Source of the DNA: Aplectana chamaeleonis
Taxonomy: Eukaryota; Nematoda; Chromadorea; Rhabditida; Cosmocercidae
Direction of reading: 5' to 3'
Length of the DNA: 64,000 nt
Assembly (NCBI GenBank): GCA_029168955.1
Contig: JAPDOI010000138.1
Span: 195,001 to 259,000 of the forward strand
In this document: in pieces, positions 46,191-61,100 of the stretch
How positions within the stretch are numbered: the stretch's first letter is position 1
How the letters are laid out: each line of letters starts with the position of its first letter
Notes under the pieces: model-generated
Database searches by the model: none
Seen by the model: the letters and a program-made list of their open reading frames with translations, nothing else
What the model was told of the DNA's origin: nothing
Position numbers and translations under genes: made by a program

Positions 46191-49100
46191 CCAGTAACGT
46201 GTGTGAGGGACCGAACTATAGGTGCGCCAAGCGCCGGGAAGGTGTGCACGACCCAAATTTAATTGCGCCAAGCGCCGGGTAACGTGTGCAGGACCCAGAG
46301 TAGAACTGCGCTGAGCGCCGGAAAACGTGTGCGGGACATAAATAGAAGTGCGCCAAGCACCGGGAACGTGTGGGACCGAACTAGAAGTGCGCCAAGCGCC
46401 GGGAAGGTGTGCACGACCCAAATTTAATTGCGCCAAGCCCCAAGGAACGTGTGCAGGACCCAAGTAGAGGTGCGCAGAGCGCCGGGGAACGTGTGCAGGA
46501 CCTAAGTAGAAGTGCGCCAAGCGCCGGGGAACGTGTGCGGGACCCAACTAGAAGTGCGCCGAGCGCCAGGAACGTGTGAAGGACCCATATAGAAGTGCGC
46601 TAAGCGTCGGGAAGGTGTGCGGGACCCAAATTTAATTGCGCCAAGCGCCAAGGAACGTGTGCAAGACCCAAATAAAGGTGCGCCAAGCGCCGGGGAACGT
46701 GTGCAGGACCCAAGTAGAAGTGCGCCTAGCGCCGGGGAACGTGTGCGGGACCCAACTAGAAGTGCGCCGAGTGCCGGTGAACGTGCTCGGTACACATCTA
46801 GAAGTGTGCTAAGCGCCGGGAAGGTGTGCGGGACCCAAATGTAAGTGCGCCAAGCGCCGGGTAACGTGTGCAGAACCCAAGTAGAGCTGTGCTGAGCGCC
46901 GGGGAACGTGTGCGGGACCCATCTAGAAGTGCGCTAAGCGTCGGGAACGTGTGCATGACCCAAGTAGAAGTGCGCCAAGCGCCGGGCAACGTATGCGGGA
47001 CCCAACTAGAACTGCGCTGGGCGCCGGCGAACGTGTGCGGGACCCAACTAGAAGTGCGCCGAGCGCCAGGAACGTGTGCGGAACCCAGCTATATGTGCGC
47101 CAAGCGACGGGGAACGTGTGCGGGACCCAAGTAGAGGTGCGCCAAGCGCCGGGGAACGTGTGCAGGACCCGAGTAGAAGTGCGCCAAGCGCCGGGCAACG
47201 TATGCGGGACCCAACTAGAACTGTGCTGAGCGCCGGGGAACGTGTGCGGGACCCAACAAGAAGTGCGCCGAGCGCCAGGAACGTGTGAGGGACCCATCTA
47301 GAAGTGCGATAATCGTCGGGAAGGTGTGCGGGACCCAAGTTTAAGTGCGCCAAGCGCCGGGTAACGTATGTAGAACCCAAGTAGAACTGTGCTGAGCGCC
47401 GGGGAACGTGTGCGGGACCCAACTAGAAGTGCGCCGAGCGCCAGGAACGTGTGAGGGACCCATCTAGAAGTGTGCTAAGCGCCGGGAAGGTGTGCGGGAC
47501 CCAAATTTAAGTGCGCCAAGCGCCGGGTAACGTGTGCAGAACCCAAGTAGAACTGTGCTGAGCGCCGGGGAACGTGTGCGGGACCATCTAGAAGTGCGCT
47601 AAGCGCCGGGAACGTGTGCATGACCCAAGTAGAAGTGCGCCAAGCGCCGGGCAACGTATGCGGGACCCAACTAGAACTGCGCTGGGCGCCGGGGAACGTG
47701 TGCGGGACCCAACTAGAAGTGCGCCGAGCGCCAGGAACGTGTGCGGAACCCAGCTATATGTGTGCCAAGCGACGGGGAACGTGTGCGGGACCCAAGTAGA
47801 GGTGCGTCAAGCGACGGGGAACGTGTGCAGGACCCATCTAGAAGTGTGCTAAGCGCCGGGAAGGTGTGCGGGACCCAAATTTAAGTGCGCCAAGCGCCGG
47901 GTAACGTATGCGGGACCCAACTAGAACTGTGCTGAGCGCCGGGGAACGTGTGCGGGACCCAACCAGAAGTGCGCCGAGCGCCAGGAACGTGTGAGGGACC
48001 CATCTAGAAGTGCGATAATCGTCGGGAAGGTGTGCGGGACCCAAGTTTAAGTGCGCCAAGCGCCGGGTAACGTGTGCAGGACCCGAGTAGAAGTGCGCCA
48101 AGCGCCGGGCAACGTATGCGGGACCCAACTAGAACTGTGCTGAGCGCCGGGAACGTGTGCGGGACCCAACTAGAAGTGCGCCGAGCGCCAGGAACGTGTG
48201 AGGGACCCATCTAGAAGTGCGATAAGCGTCGGGAAGGTGTGCAGGACCCAAGTTTAAGTGCGCTAAGCGCCGGGTAACGTATGCAGAACCAAAGTAGAAC
48301 TGTGCTGAGCGCCGGGGAAGGTGTGGGGGACCCAAGTAGAGGTGCGCCAAGCGCCGGGGAACGTGTGCAGGACCCAAGTAGAAGTGCGCCAAGCGCCGGG
48401 CAACGTATGCGGGACCCAACTAGAACTGCGCTGGGCGCCGGGGAACGTGTGCGGGACCCAACTAGAAGTGCGCCGAGCGCCAGGAACGTGTGCGGAACCC
48501 AGCTATATGTGCGCTAAGCGCCGGGGAACGTGTGCAGGACCCAAGTAGAGGTGCGCCAAGCGCCGGGGAACGTGTGCAGGACCCAAGTAGAAGTGCGCCA
48601 AGCGCCGGGCAACGTATGCGGGACCCAACTAGAAGTGCGCCAAGAGCCGTAGAACGTGTGCAGGACCCATCTAGAAGTGTGCTAAGCGCCGGGAAGGTGT
48701 GAGGGACCCAAATTTAAGTGCGCCAAGCGCCGGGTAACGTGTGCAGAACCCAAGTAGAACTGTGCTGAGCGCCGGGGAACGTGTGCGGGACCCATCTAGA
48801 AGTGCGCTAAGCTCCGGGAACGTGTGCACGACCCAAACTTAAGTGCGCCAAGCGCCGGGGAACGTGTGCAGAACCGAAGTAGAACTGTGCTGGGCGCCGG
48901 GGAAGGTGGGTGGAAGCCAACTAGAAGCGCGCTAAGCGCCGGGAACGTGTGCAGGACCCAAGTAGAAGTGCGCCAATCGCCGGGCAACGTATGCGGGAAC
49001 CCAACTAGAACTGTGCTGAGCGCCGGGAACGTGAGGACCCAACCAGAAACCCCGAGCGCCAGTAACGTGTGAGGACCCATCTGAAGTGCGCTAAGCGTCG

Positions 49101-52100
49101 GGAAGGTGTGCGGGACCCAAGATTAGGTGCGCCAAGCGCCGGGTAACGTATGCAGAACCCAAGTAGAACTGTGCTGAGCGCCGGGGAACGTGTGCGGTAC
49201 CCATCTAGAAGTGCGCTAAGCGCCGGGCAACGTATGCGGGACCCAACTAGAACTGCGCTGTGCGCCGGGCAACGTATGCGGGACCCAACTAGAAGTGCGC
49301 CAAGAGCTGTAGAACGTGTGCGGAACCCAGCTATATGTGCGCCAAGCGACGGGGAACGTGTGCGGGACCCAAGTAGAGGTGTGCCAAGCGCCGGGAAACG
49401 TGTGCAGGACCCGAGTAGAAGTGCTCTGGGCGCCGGGGAACGTGTGCGGGGCCCAACTAGAAGTGCGCCGAGCGCCAGGAACGTGCGGAACCCAGCTAAA
49501 TGTGCGCCAAGCGCCGGGGAACGTGTTCGGGACCCAAGTAGAGGTGCGCCAAGCGCCGGGGAACGTGTGCATGACCCAAGTAGAAGTGCGCCAAGCGCCG
49601 GGCAACGTATGCGGGACCCAACTAGAAGTGCGCCGAGCGTCAGGAACGTGTGAAGGACCCATATAGAGGTGCGGTAAGCGTCGGGAAGGTGTGCGGGACC
49701 CAAATTTAATTGCGCCAAGCGCCGGGTAACGTGCGCAGAACCCAAGTAGAACTGTGCTGAGCGCCGGTGAACGTGTGTGGGACCCATCTAGAAGTGCGCC
49801 AAGCACCGGAAACGTGTGTGGGACCGAACTATAGGTGCGCCAAGCGCCGGGAAGGTGTGCGGGACCCAAATTTAATTGCGCCAAGCGCCAAGGAACGTGT
49901 GCAAGACCTAAGTAGAGGTGCGCCAAGCGCCGGGGAACGTGTGCAGGACCCAAGTAGAAGTGCGCCAAGCGCCGGGGAACGTGTGCGGGACCCAACTAGA
50001 AGTGCGCCGAGCGCCAGGAACGTGTGAAGGACCCATATAGAAGTGCGATAAGCGTCGGGAAGGTGTGCGGGACCCAAATTTAATTGCGCCAAGCGCCGGG
50101 TAACGTGCGCAGAACCCAAGTAGAACTGTGCTGAGCGCCGTGAACGTGTTCGGGACACAATCTAGAAGTGTGCTAAGCGCCGGGAAGGTGTGCGGGACCC
50201 AAATTTAAGTGCGCCAAGTGCGCCGGCGTAACGTGTGCGGAACCCATCTAAGTGCGCCAAGCGTCGGGAACGTGTGCATGACCCAAGTAAAAGTGCGCCA
50301 AGCGCCGGGCAACGCATGCGGGACCCAACTAGAACTGCGCTGGGCGCCGGGGAACGTGTGCGGGACCCAACTAGAAGTGCGCCGAGCGCCAGGAACGTGT
50401 GCGGAACCCAGCTATATGTGCGCCAAGCGACGGGGAACGTGTGCGGGACCCAAGTAGAGGTGCGCCAAGCGCCGGGGAACGTGTGCAGGACCCGAGTAAA
50501 AGTGCGATAAGCGCCGGGCAACGTATGCGGGACCCAACTAGAACTGTGCTGAGCGCCGGGGAACGTGTGCGGGACCCAACTAGAAGTGCGCCGAGCGCCA
50601 GGAACGTGTGAGGGACCCATCTAGAAGTGCGATAAGCGTCGGGAAGGTGTGCGGGACCCAAATTTAAGTGCGCCAAGCGACGGGGAACGTGTGCGGGACC
50701 CAAGTAGAGGTGCGCCAAGCGCCGGGGAACGTGTGCAGGACCCGAGTAGAAGTGCGCCAAGCGCCGGGCAACGTATGCGGGACCCAACTAGAACTGTGCT
50801 GAGCGCCGGGGAACGTGTGCGGGACCCAACTAGGAGTGCGCCGAGCGCCAGGAACGTGTGAGGGACCCATCTAGAAGTGCGATAAGCGTCGGGAAGGTGT
50901 GCGGGACCCAAGTTTAAGTGCGCCAAGCGCCGGGTAACGTGTGCAGGACCCGAGTAGAAGTGCGCCATGCGCCGGGCAACGTATGCGGGACCCAACTAGA
51001 ACTGTGCTGAGCGCCGGGGAACGTGTGCGGGACCCAACTAGACGTGCGCCGAGCGCCAGGAACGTGTGAGGGACCCATCTAGAAGTGTACTAAGCGCCGG
51101 GAAGGTGTGCGGAACCCAAATTTAAGCGCGCCAAGCGCCGGGTAACGTGTGCAGAACCTAAGTAGAACTGTGCTGAGCGCCGGGGAACGTGTGCGGGACC
51201 CATCTAGAAGTGCGCTAAGCGCCGGGAACGTGTGCATGACCCAAGTAGAAGTGCGCCAAGCGCCGGGCAACGTATGCGGGACCCAACTAGAACTGCGCTG
51301 TGCGTCGGGGAACGCGTGCGGGACCCATTTAGAAGTGCGCCGAGCGCCAGGAACGTGTGCGGAACCCAGCTATATGTGCGCCAAGCGACGGGGAACGTGT
51401 GCGGGACCCAAGTAAAGGTGCGCCAAGCGCCGGGGAACGTGTGCAGGACCCAAGTAGAAGTGCGCCAAGCGCCGGGCAACGTATGCGGGACCCAACTAGA
51501 ACTGTGCTGAGCGCCGGGGAACGTGTGAGGGACCCAACTAGAAGTGCGCCGAGCGCCAGGAACGTGTGAGGGACCCATCTTGAAGTGCGCTAAGCGTCGG
51601 GAAGGTGTGCGGGACCCAAGTTTAAGTGCGCCAAGCGCCGGGTAACGTATGCAGAACCCAAGTAGAACTGTGCTGAGCGCCGGGGAACGTGTGCGGGACC
51701 CAACTAGAACTGCGCTGGGCGCCGGGGAACGTGTGCGGGACCCAACTAGAAGTGCGCCGAGCGCCAGGAACGTGTGAGGGACCCATCTTGAAGTGCGCTA
51801 AGCGTCGGGAAGGTGTGCGGGACCCAAGTTTAAGTGCGCCAAGCGCCGGGTAACGTGTGCAGAACCCAAGTAGAACTACGCTGGGCGCCGGGAAACGTGT
51901 GCAGGGCCCAACTAGAAGTGCGCCGAGCGCCAGGAACGTGTGCGGAACCCAGCTATATGTGCGCCAAGCGCCGGGGAACGTGTGCAGGACCCAAGTAGAA
52001 GTGCGCCAATCGCCGGGCAACGTATGCGGGACCCAACTAGAACTGTGCTGAGCGCCGCGGAACGTGTGCGGGACCCAACTAGAAGTGCGCCGAGCGTCAG

Positions 52101-55100
52101 GAACGTGTGAGGGACCCATCTAGAAGTGCGCTAAGCGTCGGGAAGGTGTGCGGGACCCAAGTTTAAGTGCGCCAAGCGCCGGGTAACGTGTGCAGAACAA
52201 AAGTAGAACTGTGCTGAGCGCCGGGGAACGTGTGTGGGACTCATCTAGAAGTGCGCCAATCGCCGGGCAACGTATGCGGGACACAACTAGAACTGTGCTG
52301 AGCGCCGGGAAACGTGTGAGGGACCCAACTAGAAAAACCCCGAGCGCCAGTAACGTGTGAGGGACCCATCTAGAAGTGCGATAAGCGTCGGGAAGGTGTG
52401 CGGGACCCAAGTTTAAGTGCGCCAAGCGCCGGGTAACGTATGCAGAACCAAAGTAGAACTGTTCTGAGCGCCGGGGAACGTGTTCGGGACACATCTGGAA
52501 GTGTGCTAAGCGCCGGGAAGGTGTGCGGGACCCAAATTTAAGTGCGCCAAGCGCCGGGTAACGTGTGCAGAACCCAAGTAGAACTGCGCTGGGCGCCGGG
52601 AAACGTGTGTAGGGCCCAACTAGAAGTGCGCCGAGCGCCAGGAACGTGTGCGGAACCCAGCTATATGTGCGCCAAGCGCCGGGGAACGTGTGCAGGACCC
52701 AAGTAGAAGTGCGCCAATCGCCGGGCAACGTATGCGGGACCCAACTAGAACTGTGCTGAGCGCCGGGGAACGTGTGAGGGACCCAACTAGAAAAACCCCG
52801 AGCGCCAGTAACGTGTGAGGGACCCATCTAGAAGTGCGATAAGCGTCGGGAAGGTGTGCGGGACCCAAGTTTAAGTGCGCCAAGCGCCGGGTAACGTGTG
52901 CAGAACCCAAGTAGAACTGTGCTAAGCGCCGGGGAACGTGTGTGGGACTCATCTAGAAGCGCGCTAAGCGCCGGGAACGTGTGCATGACCCAAGTAGAAG
53001 TGCGCCAAGCGCCGGGCAACGTATGCGGGACCCAACTAGAACTGTGCTGGGCGCCGGGGAACGTGTGCGGGACCCAACTAGAAGTGCGCCAAGCGCCAGG
53101 AACGTGTGCAGAACCCAGCTATATGTGCGCCAAGCGACGGGGAACGTGTGCGGGACCCAAGTAGAGGTGCGCCAATCGCCGGGCAACGTATGCGGGACCC
53201 AACTAGAACTGTGCTGAGCGCCGGGGAACGTGTGAGGGACCCGACTAGAAGTGCGCCAAGCGCCAGGAACGTGTGAGGGACCCATCTAGAGGTGCGATAA
53301 GCGTCGGGAAGGTGTGCGGGACCCAAGTTTAAGTGCGCCAAGCGCCGGGTAACGTGTGCAGAACCCAAGTAGAACTGTGCTGAGCGCCGGGGAACGTGTG
53401 CGGGACCCATCTAGAAGGGCGCTAAGCGCCGGGAAGGTGTGCGGGACCCAAGTTTAAGTGCGCCAAGCGCCGGGTAACGTGTGCAGAACCCAAGTAGAAC
53501 TGCGCTGGGCGCCGGGCAACGTGTGCGGGACCCAACTAGAAGTGCGCCGAGCGCAAGGAACGTGTGCAGAACCCAGCTATAAGTGCGCCAAGCGCCGGGC
53601 AACGTATGCGGGACCCAAGTAGAAGTGCGCCAAGCGCCGGGCAACGTATGCGGGACCCAAGTAGAACTGCGCTGGGCGCCGGGCAACGTGTGCGGGACCC
53701 AACTAGAAAAGCGCCAAGCGCCAGTAACGTGTGAGGGACCCATCTAGAAGTGCGCCAAGCGCCGAGGAAGGTGTGCGGGACCCAAGTTTAAGTGCGCCAA
53801 GCGCCGGGTAACGTGTGCAGAACCTAAGTAGAACTGTGCTGAGCGCCGGGGAACGTGTGCGGTACCCATCTAGAAGTGCGCTAAGCGCCGGGAACGTGTG
53901 CATGACCCAAGTAGAAGTGCGCCAAGCGCCGGGCAACGTGTGTGGAACCCATCTAGAAGTGCGCTGGACGCCGGGGAACGTGTGCAGGGCCCAACTAGAA
54001 GTGCGCCGAGCGCCAGGAACGTGTGCGGAACCCAGCTAAATGTGCGCCAAGCGCCGGGGAACGTGTTCGGGACCCAAGTAGAGGTGCGCCAAGCGCCGGG
54101 GAACGTGTGCAGGACCCAAGTAGAAGTGCGCCAAGCGTCGGGCGACGTATGCGGGACCCAACTAGAACTGTGCTGAGCGCCGGGGAACGTGTGCGGAACA
54201 CAACTAGAAGTGCGCCGAGCGCCAGGAACGTGTGAGGGACCCATCTAGAAGTGCGCTAAGCGTCGGGAAGGTGTGCGGGACCCAAATTTAAGTGCGCCAA
54301 GCGCCGAGTAACGTGTGCAGAACTCAAGTAGACCTGTGCTGAGCGCCGGGGAACGTGTGCGGGACCCATCTAGAAGTGCGCTAAGCGCCGGGAACGTATG
54401 CGAGACCCAACTAGAACTGTGCTGAGCGCCGGGAAACGTGTGCGGTACTCACACAGAAGTGCGCCAAGCGCCGGGGAACGTGTGCAGGACCCAACTAGAA
54501 GTGCGCCAAGCGCCGGGAAGGTGTGCAGGACCCAAGTTTAAGTGCGCCAAGCGCCGGGTAACGTATGCAGAACCCAAGTAGAACTGCGCTGAGCGCCGGG
54601 GAACGTGTGCGGGACCCATCTGGAAGTGCGCCTAAGCGCCGGGAAGGTGTGCAGGACCCAAATTTAAGTGCGCCAAGCGCCGGGGAACTGGTGAAGGGCC
54701 CAACTAAAAGTGCGCCGAGCGCAGGGAAACGTGTGCGGGACCCAACTAGAAGTGCGCCGAGCGCCAGGAACGTGTGCGGAACCCAGCTATAAGTGCGCCA
54801 AGCGCCGGGGAACGTGTGCAGGACCCAAGTAGAAGTGCGCCAAGCGCCGGGCAACGTATGCGGGACCCAACTAGAACTGTGCTGAGCGCTGGGGAACTTG
54901 TGAAGGACCCAACTAAAAGTGCGCCGAGCGCAGGGAAACGTGTGCGGGACCCAACTAGAAGTGCGCCGAGCGCCAGGAACGTGTGCGGAACCCAGCTATA
55001 AGTGCGCCAAGCGCCGGGCAACGTATGCTGGACCCAACTAGAACTGCGCTGAGCGCCGGGGAACGTGTGCGGGACCCAACTAGAAGTGCGCTAAGCGCCG

Positions 55101-58100
55101 GGAACGTGTGCATGACCCAAGTAGAAGTGCGCCGAGCGCCAGGCAACGTGTGCGGGACCCATCTAGAAGTGTGCTAAGCGCCGGGGAACGTGTGCAGGAC
55201 CCAACTAGAAGTGCGCCGAGCGCCGGGAACGTGTGCAGAACCCAGCTATATGTGCGCCAAGCGCCGGGGAACGTGTGCGGGACCAAAGCAGAAGTGCGCC
55301 AAGCGCCGGGCAACGTATGCGGGACCCAACTAGAACTGCGCTGGGCGCTGGGGAACGTGCGCGGGACCCAACTAGAAGGGCGCCGAGCGCCAGGAACGTG
55401 TGAGGGACCCATCTAGAAGTGCGCCAAGCGCCGAGGAAGGTGTGCAGGACCCAAGTTTAAGTGCGCCAAGCGCCGGGTAACGTATGCAGAACCCAAGTAG
55501 AACTGCGCTGAGCGCCGGGGAACGTGTGCGGGAACCATCTAGAAGTGCGCTAAGCGCCGGGAAGGTGTGCGAGACTCAAATTTAAGTGCGCCAAGCGCCG
55601 GGGAACGTGTGCAGAACCAAAGTAGAAGTGCGCGGAGCGCCGGGGAACGTGTGCAGGACCCAAGTAGAAGTGCGCCAAGCGCCAGGAACGTGTGCGGAAC
55701 CCAGCTATGTATGCGCCAAGCGCCGGGGAACATGTGCAGGACCCAAGTAGAAGTGCGCCAAGCGCCGGGCGACGTATGCGGGACCCAACTAGAACTGTGC
55801 TGAGCGCCGGGGAACGTGTGCGGAACACAACTAGAAGTGCGCCGAGCGCCAGGAACGTGTGAGGGACCCATCTAGAAGTGCGCCAAGCGCCGGGAAGGTG
55901 TGGGGGACCCAAGTAGAAGTGCGCCGAGCGCCGGGAAACGTGTGCATGACCCAAGTAGAACTGCGCTGAGCGCCGGGGAACGTGTGCGGGACCCATCTAG
56001 AAGTGCGCTAAGCGCCGGGAACGTGTGCATGACCCAACTAGAAGTGCGCCGAGCGCCAGGAACGTGTGAGGGACCCATCTAGAAGTTTGCTAAGCGCCGG
56101 GAAACGTGTGCAGGGCCCAACTAGAAGTGCGCCGAGCGCCAGGAACGTGTGCGGAACCCAGCTAAATGTGCGCCAAGCGCCGGGGAACGTGTTCGGGACC
56201 CAAGTAGAGGTGCGCCAAGCGCCGGGGAACGTGTGCAGGACCCGAGTAGAAGTGCGCCAAGCGCCGGGCAACGTGTGCAGGACCCGAGTAGAAGTGCGCC
56301 AAGCGCCGGGCAACGTATGCGGGACCCAACTAGAAGTGCGCCAAGAGCCGTAGAACGTGTGCAGGACTCATCTGGAAATGCGCCAAGCGCCGGGAAGGTG
56401 TGCGAGACCCAAATTTAGGTGCGCCAAGCGCCGAGTAACGTGTGCAGAACTCAAGTAGAAGTGTGCTGAGCGCCGGAAAACGTGTTCGGGACACATCTAG
56501 AAGTGTGTTAAGCGCCGGGAAGGTGTGCGGTACCCAAACTTAAGTGCGCCAAGCGCCGGGTAACGTGTGCAGAACCCAAGTAGAACTGTGCTGAGCGCCG
56601 GGGAACGTGTGTGGAACCCATCTAGAAGTGCGCTAAGCGCCGGGAACGTGTGCATGACCCAAGCAGAAGTGCGTCAAGCGCCGGGCAACGTATGCGGGAC
56701 CCAAGTAGAACTGCGCTGGGCGCCGGGGAACGTGTGCGGGACCCAACTAGAAGTGCGCCGAGCGTCAGTAACGTGTGAGGGACCCATCTAGAAGTGCGCT
56801 AAGCGTCGGGAAGGTGTGCGGGACCCAACTAGAAGTGCGCCAAGCGCCAGGAACGTGTGCGGAACCCAGCTATATGTGCGCCAAGCGACGGGGAACGTGT
56901 GCGGGACCCAAGTAGAGGTGCGCCAAGCGCCGGGGAACGTGTGCAGGACCCAAGTAGAAGTGCGCCAATCGCCGGGCAACGTATGCGGGACCCAACTAGA
57001 ACTGTGCTGGGCGCCGGGGAACGTGTGCGGGACCCAACTAGAAGTGCGCCGAGCGTCAGTAACGTGTGAGGGACCCATCTAGAAGTGCGCTAAGCGTCGG
57101 GAAGGTGTGCGGGACCCAAGTTTACGTGCGCCAAGCGCCGGGTAACGTATGCAGAACCAAAGTAGAACTGTGTTGAGCGCCGGGGAACGTGTTCGGGACA
57201 CATCTGGAAGTGTGCTAAGCGCCGGGAAGGTGTGCGGGACCCGAATTTAAGTGCGCCAAGCGCCGGGTAACGTGTGCAGAACCCAAGTAGAACTGTGCTG
57301 AGCGCCGGGGAACGTGTGCGGGACCCAACTGTAGAAGTGCGCCAAGCGCCAGGAACGTGTGTGCAGAACCCAGCTATATGTGCGCCAAGCGACAGGGAAC
57401 GATGTGCAGGACCCAATAGAAGTGCGCCAGTCGCCGGGCAACGTATGCGGGACACAACTAGAACTGTGCTGAGCGCCGGGGAACGTGTGAGGGACCCAAC
57501 TAGAAAAACGCCGAGCGCCAGTAACGTGTGAGGGACCCATCTAGAAGTGCGCTAAGCGTCGGGAAGGTGTGCGGGACCCAAGTTTAAGTGCGCCAAGCGC
57601 CGGGTAACGTATGCAGAACCAAAGTAGAACTGTGCTGAGCGCCGGGGAACGTGTTCGGGACACATCTGGAAGTGTGCTAAGCGCCGGGAAGGTGTGCGGG
57701 ACCCAAATTTAAGTGCGCCAAGCGCCGGGTAACGTGTGCAGAACCCAAGTAGAACTGCGCTGGGCGCCGGGAAACGTGTGCAGGGCCCAACTAGAAGTGC
57801 GCCGAGCGCCAGGAACGTGTGCGGAACCCAGCTATATGTGCGCCAAGCGCCGGGGAACGTGTGCAGGACCCAAGTAGAAGTGCGCCAATCGCCGGGCAAC
57901 GTATGCGGGACCCAACTAGAACTGTGCTGAGCGCCGGGGAACGTGTGATGGACCCAACTAGAAGTGCGCCAAGCGCCAGGAACGTGTGCGGAACCCAGCT
58001 AAATGTGCGCCAAGCGACGGGGAACGTGTGCGGGACCCAAATAGAGGTGCGCCAAGCGCCGGGGAACGTGTGCAGGACCCAAGTAGAAGTGCGCCAATCG

Positions 58101-61100
58101 CCGAGCAACGTATGCGGGACCCAACTAGAACTGTGCTGAGCGTCGGGGAACGTGTGAGGGACCCAACTAGAAGTGCGCCAAGCGCCAGGAACGTGTGCGG
58201 AACACAGCTAAATGTGCGCCAAGCGACGGGGAACGTGTGCGGGACCCAAATAGAGGTGCGCCAATCGCCGGGCAACGTATGCGGGACCCAACTAGAACTG
58301 TGCTGAGCGCCGGGGAACGTGTGAGGGACCCAACTAGAAAAACGCCGAGCGCCAGTAACGTGTGAGGGACCCATCTAGAGGTGCGCTAAGCGTCGGGAAG
58401 GTGTGCGGGACCCAAGTTTAAGTGCGCCAAGCGCCGGGTAACGTATGCAGAACCCGAGTAGAACTGTGCTGAGCGCCGGGGAACGTGTTCGGGACACATC
58501 TGGAAGTGTGCTAAGCGCCGGGAAGGTGTGCGGGACCCAAATTTAAGTGCGCCAAGCGCCGGGTAACGTGTGCAGAACCCAAGTAGAACTGTGCTGAGCG
58601 CCGGGGAACGTGTGTGGGACTCATCTAGAAGTGCGCTAAGCGCCGGGCAACGTATGCGGGACCCAACTAGAACTGCGCCAAGCGCCGGGTAACGTATGCA
58701 GAACCCAAGTAGAACTGTGCTGAGCGCCGGGGAACGTGTGCGGGACCCAACTAGAAGTGCGCCAAGCGCCAGGAACGTGTGCAGAACTCAGCTATATGTG
58801 CGCCAAGCGACGGGGAACGTGTGCGGGACCCAAGTAGAGGTGCGCCAATCGCCGGGCAACGTATGCGGGACCCAACTAGAACTGTGCTGAGCGCCGGGGA
58901 ACGTGTGAGGGACCCAACTAGAAAAACGCCGAGCGCCAGGAACGTGTGAGGGACCCATCTAGAAGTGCGCTAAGCGTCGGGAATGTGTGCGGGACCCAAG
59001 TTTAAGTGCGCCAAGCGCCGGGTAACGTATGCAGAACCCAAGTAGAACTGTGCTGAGCGGCGGGGAACGTGTGCGGGACCCATCTAGAAGTGCGCTAAGC
59101 GCCGAGAACGTGTGCATGACCCAAGTAGAAGTACGCCAAACGACGGGGAACGTGTTCGGGACCCAAGTAGAGGTGCGCCAAGCGCCGGGGGACGTGTGCA
59201 GGACCCAAGTAGAAGTGCGCCAATCGCCGGGCAACGTATGCGGGACCCAACTAGAACTGCGCCAAGCGCCGGGTAACGTATGCAGAACCCAAGTAGAACT
59301 GTGCTGAGCGCCGGGGAACGTGTGCGGGATCCAACTAGAAGTGCGCCAAGCGCCAGGAACGTGTGCAGAACTCAGCTATATGTGCGCCAAGCGACGGGGA
59401 ACGTGTGCGGGACCCAAATAGAGGTGCGCCAAGCGCCGGGGAACGTGTGCAGGACCCGAGTAGAGGTGCGCCAAGCGCCGGGGAACGTGTGCAGGACCCG
59501 AGTAGAAGTGCGCCAAGCGCCGGGCAACGTATGCGGGACCCAACTAGAAGTGCGCCAAGAGCCGTAGAACGTGTGCGGGACCCATCTGGAAATGCGCCAA
59601 GCGCCGGGAAGGTGTGCGGGACCCAAATTTAGGTGCGCCAAGCGCCGAGTAACGTGTGCAGAACTCAAGTAGAAGTGTGCTGAGCGCCGGGGAACGTGTT
59701 CGGGACACATCTAGAAGTGTGCTAAGCGCCGGGAAGGTGTGCGGGACCCAAACATAAGTGCGCCAAGCGCCGGATAACGTGTGCAGAACCCAAGTAGAAC
59801 TGTGCTGAGCGCCGGGGAACGTGTGTGGGACCCATCTAGAAGTGCGCTAAGCGCCGGGAACGTGTGCATGACCCAAGCAGAAGTGCGCCAAGCGCCGGGT
59901 AACGTATGCAGAACCCAAGTAGAACTGCGCTGAGCGCCGGGGAACGTGTGCGGGACCCATCTAGAAGTGCGCTAAGCCCCGGGAACGTGTGCATGACTCA
60001 AGTAGAAGTGCGCCGAGCGCCAGGAACGTGTGAGGGACCCATCTAGAAGTGTGCTAAGCGCCGGGGAACGTGTGCGGGACCCAAGTAGAGGTGCGCCAAG
60101 CGCCGGGGAACGTGTGCAGGACCCGAGTAGAAGTGCGCTAAATGCCGGGCAACGTATGCGGGACCCAACTAGAAGTGCGCCAAGAGCCGTAGAACGTGTG
60201 CGGGACCCATCTGGAAATGCGCCAAGAGCCGGGAAGGTGTGCGGGACCCAAATTTAGGTGCGCCAAGCGCCGAGTAACGTGTGCAGAACCCAGCTATATG
60301 TGCGCCAAGCGACGGGTAACGTATGCAGAACCCAAGTAGAACTGCGCTGAGCGCCGGGGAACGTGTGCGGGACCCATCTAGAAGTGCGCTAAGCCCCGGG
60401 AACGTGTGCATGACTCAAGTAGAAGTGCGCCGAGCGCCAGGAACGTGTGAGGGACCCATCTAGAAGTGTGCTAAGCGCCGGGGAACGTGTGCAGGGCCCA
60501 ACTAGAACTGCGCCGAGCGCCAGGAACGTGTGCGGAACCCAGCTATATGTGCGCCAAGCAGCGGGCAACGTATGCGGGACCCAACTAGAAGTGCGCCAAG
60601 AGCCGTAGAACGTGTGCGGGACCCATCTGGAAATGCGCCAAGCGCCGGGAAGGTGTGCGGGACCCAAATTTAGGTGCGCCAAGCGCCGAGTAACGTGTGC
60701 AGAACTCAAGTAGAAGTGTGCTGAGCGCCGGGGAACGTATGCAGAACCCAAGTAGAACTGCGCTGAGCGCCGGGGAACGTGTGCGGGACCCATCTAGAAG
60801 TGCGCTAAGCGCCGGGAACGTGTGCATGACCCAAGTAGAAGTGCGCCGAGCGCCAGGAACGTGTGAGGGACCCATCTAGAAGTTTGCTAAGCGCCGGGAA
60901 ACGTGTGCAGGGTCCAACTAGAAGTGCGCCGAGCGCCAGGAACGTGTGCGGAACCCAGCTATATGTGCGCCAAGCGCCGGGGAACGTGTGCGGGACCCAA
61001 GTAGAGGTGCGCCAAGCGCCGGGGAACGTGTGCAGGACCCGAGTAGAGGTGCGCCAAGCGCCGGGGAACGTGTGCAGGACCCGAGTAGAAGTGCGCCAAG